Positions 7,364-8,548 of a stretch of DNA of 8,548 nucleotides are shown piece by piece. Location of the stretch: assembly GCF_001279725.1 (NCBI RefSeq), contig NZ_LGDE01000056.1:1-8548 (forward strand). Reading direction: 5' to 3'. Position 1 is the first letter of the stretch; every line of letters starts with the position of its first letter. The notes under the pieces were generated by a model. It was not told where the DNA came from and ran no database searches. It worked only from the letters and a program-made list of their open reading frames with translations. The position numbers and the translations under genes are program-made. This DNA is from Streptomyces sp. WM4235. GTDB taxonomy: Bacteria; Actinomycetota; Actinomycetes; Streptomycetales; Streptomycetaceae.

Positions 7364-7690
7364 TCAGACCCCATCTGCAAGGAGCCCGAAGCCCTCCGGG
7401 AACCCTTCCAGGAACTCGCGCCGTGCCGGGTCAGACTCGGCTTCGACCATGGTTCCAAGCAGTTCGATCAACTCGTTCCGCTGGTCGCTCGACAGCATGC
7501 TGACCAGGTGGGCGACGCCTTCCATGACCTTGACGGCGTCGTCCGGATCCATCTGCTCGTCTTCAGTGCCCTCAATGAACCACAGGACATCGACCAAACC
7601 CTCGGCCAGGGCGTGAGTCAGAGACGAGTACACAGGCATCAAGGCGGACTCCCAGCAGGCCACGGCAGCAGAGTCCGGCCATCCCACCAC
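7364..7690 (-). CDS. Small acidic hypothetical protein (108 aa)
   Basis: The frame runs from GTG at 7690 (another GTG at 7687) to TGA at 7364-7366. The protein is acidic and amphipathic: ALAEGLVDVLWFIEG, TEDEQMDPDDAVKVMEGVAHL, SSDQRNELIELLGTMVEAES, then DPARREFLEGFPEGFGLL. It has no signal peptide, membrane segment or known motif, and I recognise no named family. The start is uncertain. The ATG at 7639 has a good GGGAG nine bases upstream and would give 91 aa, but residues before it (ACWESAL) also look protein-like. An out-of-frame ATG at 7703 has GGAG four bases before it, so an undetected frameshift near the start is possible. It sits between two transposase relics and faces the ISL3 relic with only eight bases between stops. 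Its small, acidic, soluble nature would suit an orphan immunity protein, but that is only a guess. Confidence 0.65.
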   Translation of the reverse strand: MVGWPDSAAVACWESALMPVYSSLTHALAEGLVDVLWFIEGTEDEQMDPDDAVKVMEGVAHLVSMLSSDQRNELIELLGTMVEAESDPARREFLEGFPEGFGLLADGV

Positions 7691-7904
7691 ACAGCACTGA
7701 CATCACACTCCGTCAGCCCTCCACGGAAGGTGAGCCAGAACCCGAAACTCACCTACACAGCCACTCGCCACCCGTATGGCGCTGAGGTTCCGAACGAACG
7801 TCGCGGAGGTTCAAGTACGTGCGGTGTCGGCATTCCTAGGATTCGACGACAGAAGGGAAACCCGGGCTGTTCATGGACGGGTGCACACCAAGGACAAGAA
7901 ACTC

Positions 7905-8055
7905 GTGAAACAAGAGAAGTCCAGCCACATGGCTGTCATCGCAGGTACCGGCACCGACATGGACATCCCCAACGGGGTGATCGGCAATGGCCGGAGCGGT
8001 CGCGCCCAGGTCCGTCGGATCAAGGCGATCGTTTGCCACCGGGCCACCTCGGTGT
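7905..8055 (+). other. Possible start of a small gene cut by the IS5 relic
   Basis: From GTG 7905 (AAGGAC nine bases upstream) or ATG 7929 (GAGAAG nearby) the frame reads MKQEKSSH, MAVIAGTGTDMDIPNGVIGN and GRSGRAQVRRIKAIV. Third codon positions turn mostly G/C from the ATG onward, unlike the lower-GC stretch before it. The frame then runs antisense into the IS5 fragment, so any native end is lost. I recognise no family. It may be the 5' end of a truncated gene, a short peptide gene, or chance. Confidence 0.25.
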
Positions 8056-8548
8056 CCGCCGGTTGGGGTTGGAGTCGTAGCCCTTGTCGCCGAGCAGGGC
8101 TTCCGGACGCCTTCGGGGTCGCCCGGGGCGGCCGGCGACGGGTGGGATGCCGTCGACCAAGGCGAGGGTTTGGGTGACGTCGGTGACGTTGGCCGCGGTC
8201 GTGATGACTTTCAGCGGGGTGCCGCGTCCGTCGCGGATCAGGTGGTGTTTGCTGCCTGTCTTCCGCCGGTCGACCGGCGACGGGCCGGTGTCGGCTCCCC
8301 CTTTTTCGCCCGAATGTGGGAGCCGTCCACGCAGGCCCTGGACCAGTCGAGCCGGCCGGCTGCGTTCAGTTCGTCGAGCAGGACGCGGTGCAGCTGGTCG
8401 AAGACGCCCGCCTGCTGCCACCGCTCCAACCACCGCCGGCAGGTCTGTCCTGAGCCGAACCCCAGCTCCATCGGCAGGAGTTGCCAGGCGATGTCGTTGC
8501 AGAGCACGTACAAGATGCCTTGCAGGCACAGCCGGTCAGCTACCGGAC
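8056..8548 (-). mobile_element. IS5-family transposase relic, truncated at both ends of the window copy
   Basis: On the minus strand the frame entering from the right edge reads DRLCLQGILYVLCNDIAW, LGFGSGQTCRRWLERW and ACVDGSHIRAKKG (first catalytic Asp). At A5G5 (8297-8306) homology moves to the -1 frame: ADTGPSPVDRRKTGSKHHL, IRDGRGTPLKVITTAANVTD (second Asp), VDGIPPVAGRPGRPRRR and LLGDKGYDSNPNR. This is typical of IS5-family (IS427-group-like) elements of Streptomyces. Similarity ends abruptly after DSNPNR near 8056; the frame then runs on without homology to TGA at 8020-8022. The C-terminal part that would carry the third catalytic acid (the VERxF region) is missing, so the protein is dead as read. 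The N-terminus and left inverted repeat lie outside the window. The A5G5 shift may be programmed frameshifting, as proposed for this group, or a lost base. Confidence 0.88.

Noticed and set aside
6265..7503. Plus-strand 412-codon frame
   Set aside because: Only about 6952-7122 of it is real (ISL3 relic); the rest is an Arg/Pro/His-rich wrong frame over the phosphoketolase relic and the small minus-strand gene.
7836..8039. Minus-strand 67-codon frame
   Set aside because: No recognisable domain and no good ribosome binding site; it lies opposite the equally uncertain plus-strand frame and is not supported.
1..8548. CRISPR array, tRNA or rRNA genes, phage attachment site
   Set aside because: No regularly spaced repeats, no tRNA T-loop or acceptor pattern that holds up, and no rRNA-like sequence were seen.

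Overview
The window looks like chromosomal or accessory DNA from a Streptomyces-type actinomycete. GC is very high, third codon positions are strongly G/C, GTG/TTG starts are plausible, and the recognisable proteins read like Streptomyces family members. This lineage call is inference from composition and protein style; no database search was run.

Layout. (1) Bases 2-2572, + strand: an exported SGNH/GDSL-type esterase with five C-terminal FG-GAP/VCBS-like repeats. Its true start probably lies before the window, because an apparent twin-arginine motif precedes the first visible ATG. (2) About 2573-3043: non-coding, no gene recognised. (3) 3044-3083: a strong hairpin terminator. (4) 3102-4259, - strand: a translationally coupled two-gene cassette. 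The upstream gene, now broken by four apparent one-base losses, rebuilds to a protein of about 225 aa with an N-terminal acidic helical part and a C-terminal domain carrying an NDHA-PPHAHV-type motif. The downstream gene, overlapping it by 14 bp, encodes a 165-aa soluble helical protein. The arrangement resembles a toxin/immunity or toxin/antitoxin pair and is the most interesting locus here. (5) 4260-4609: divergent intergenic/leader region, with a hairpin over the cassette's ribosome binding site. (6) 4610-6115, + strand: an intact SulP-family anion transporter with a STAS domain, followed by a terminator.

(7) 6242-8548 is a corridor of gene wreckage: an internal fragment of a phosphoketolase gene with an in-frame TGA, the C-terminal part of an ISL3-type transposase with a frameshift, an apparently intact small acidic protein gene on the - strand (7364-7690), a low-confidence short + strand reading frame, and an IS5-type transposase fragment that runs off the right edge. 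Several events (truncation, nonsense, frameshift, IS insertion and decay) have occurred here, so the right half looks like an insertion and decay hotspot.

The intact genes do not form one pathway. The esterase acts outside the cell, SulP in the membrane, and the two-gene cassette is probably an independent conflict or accessory module.
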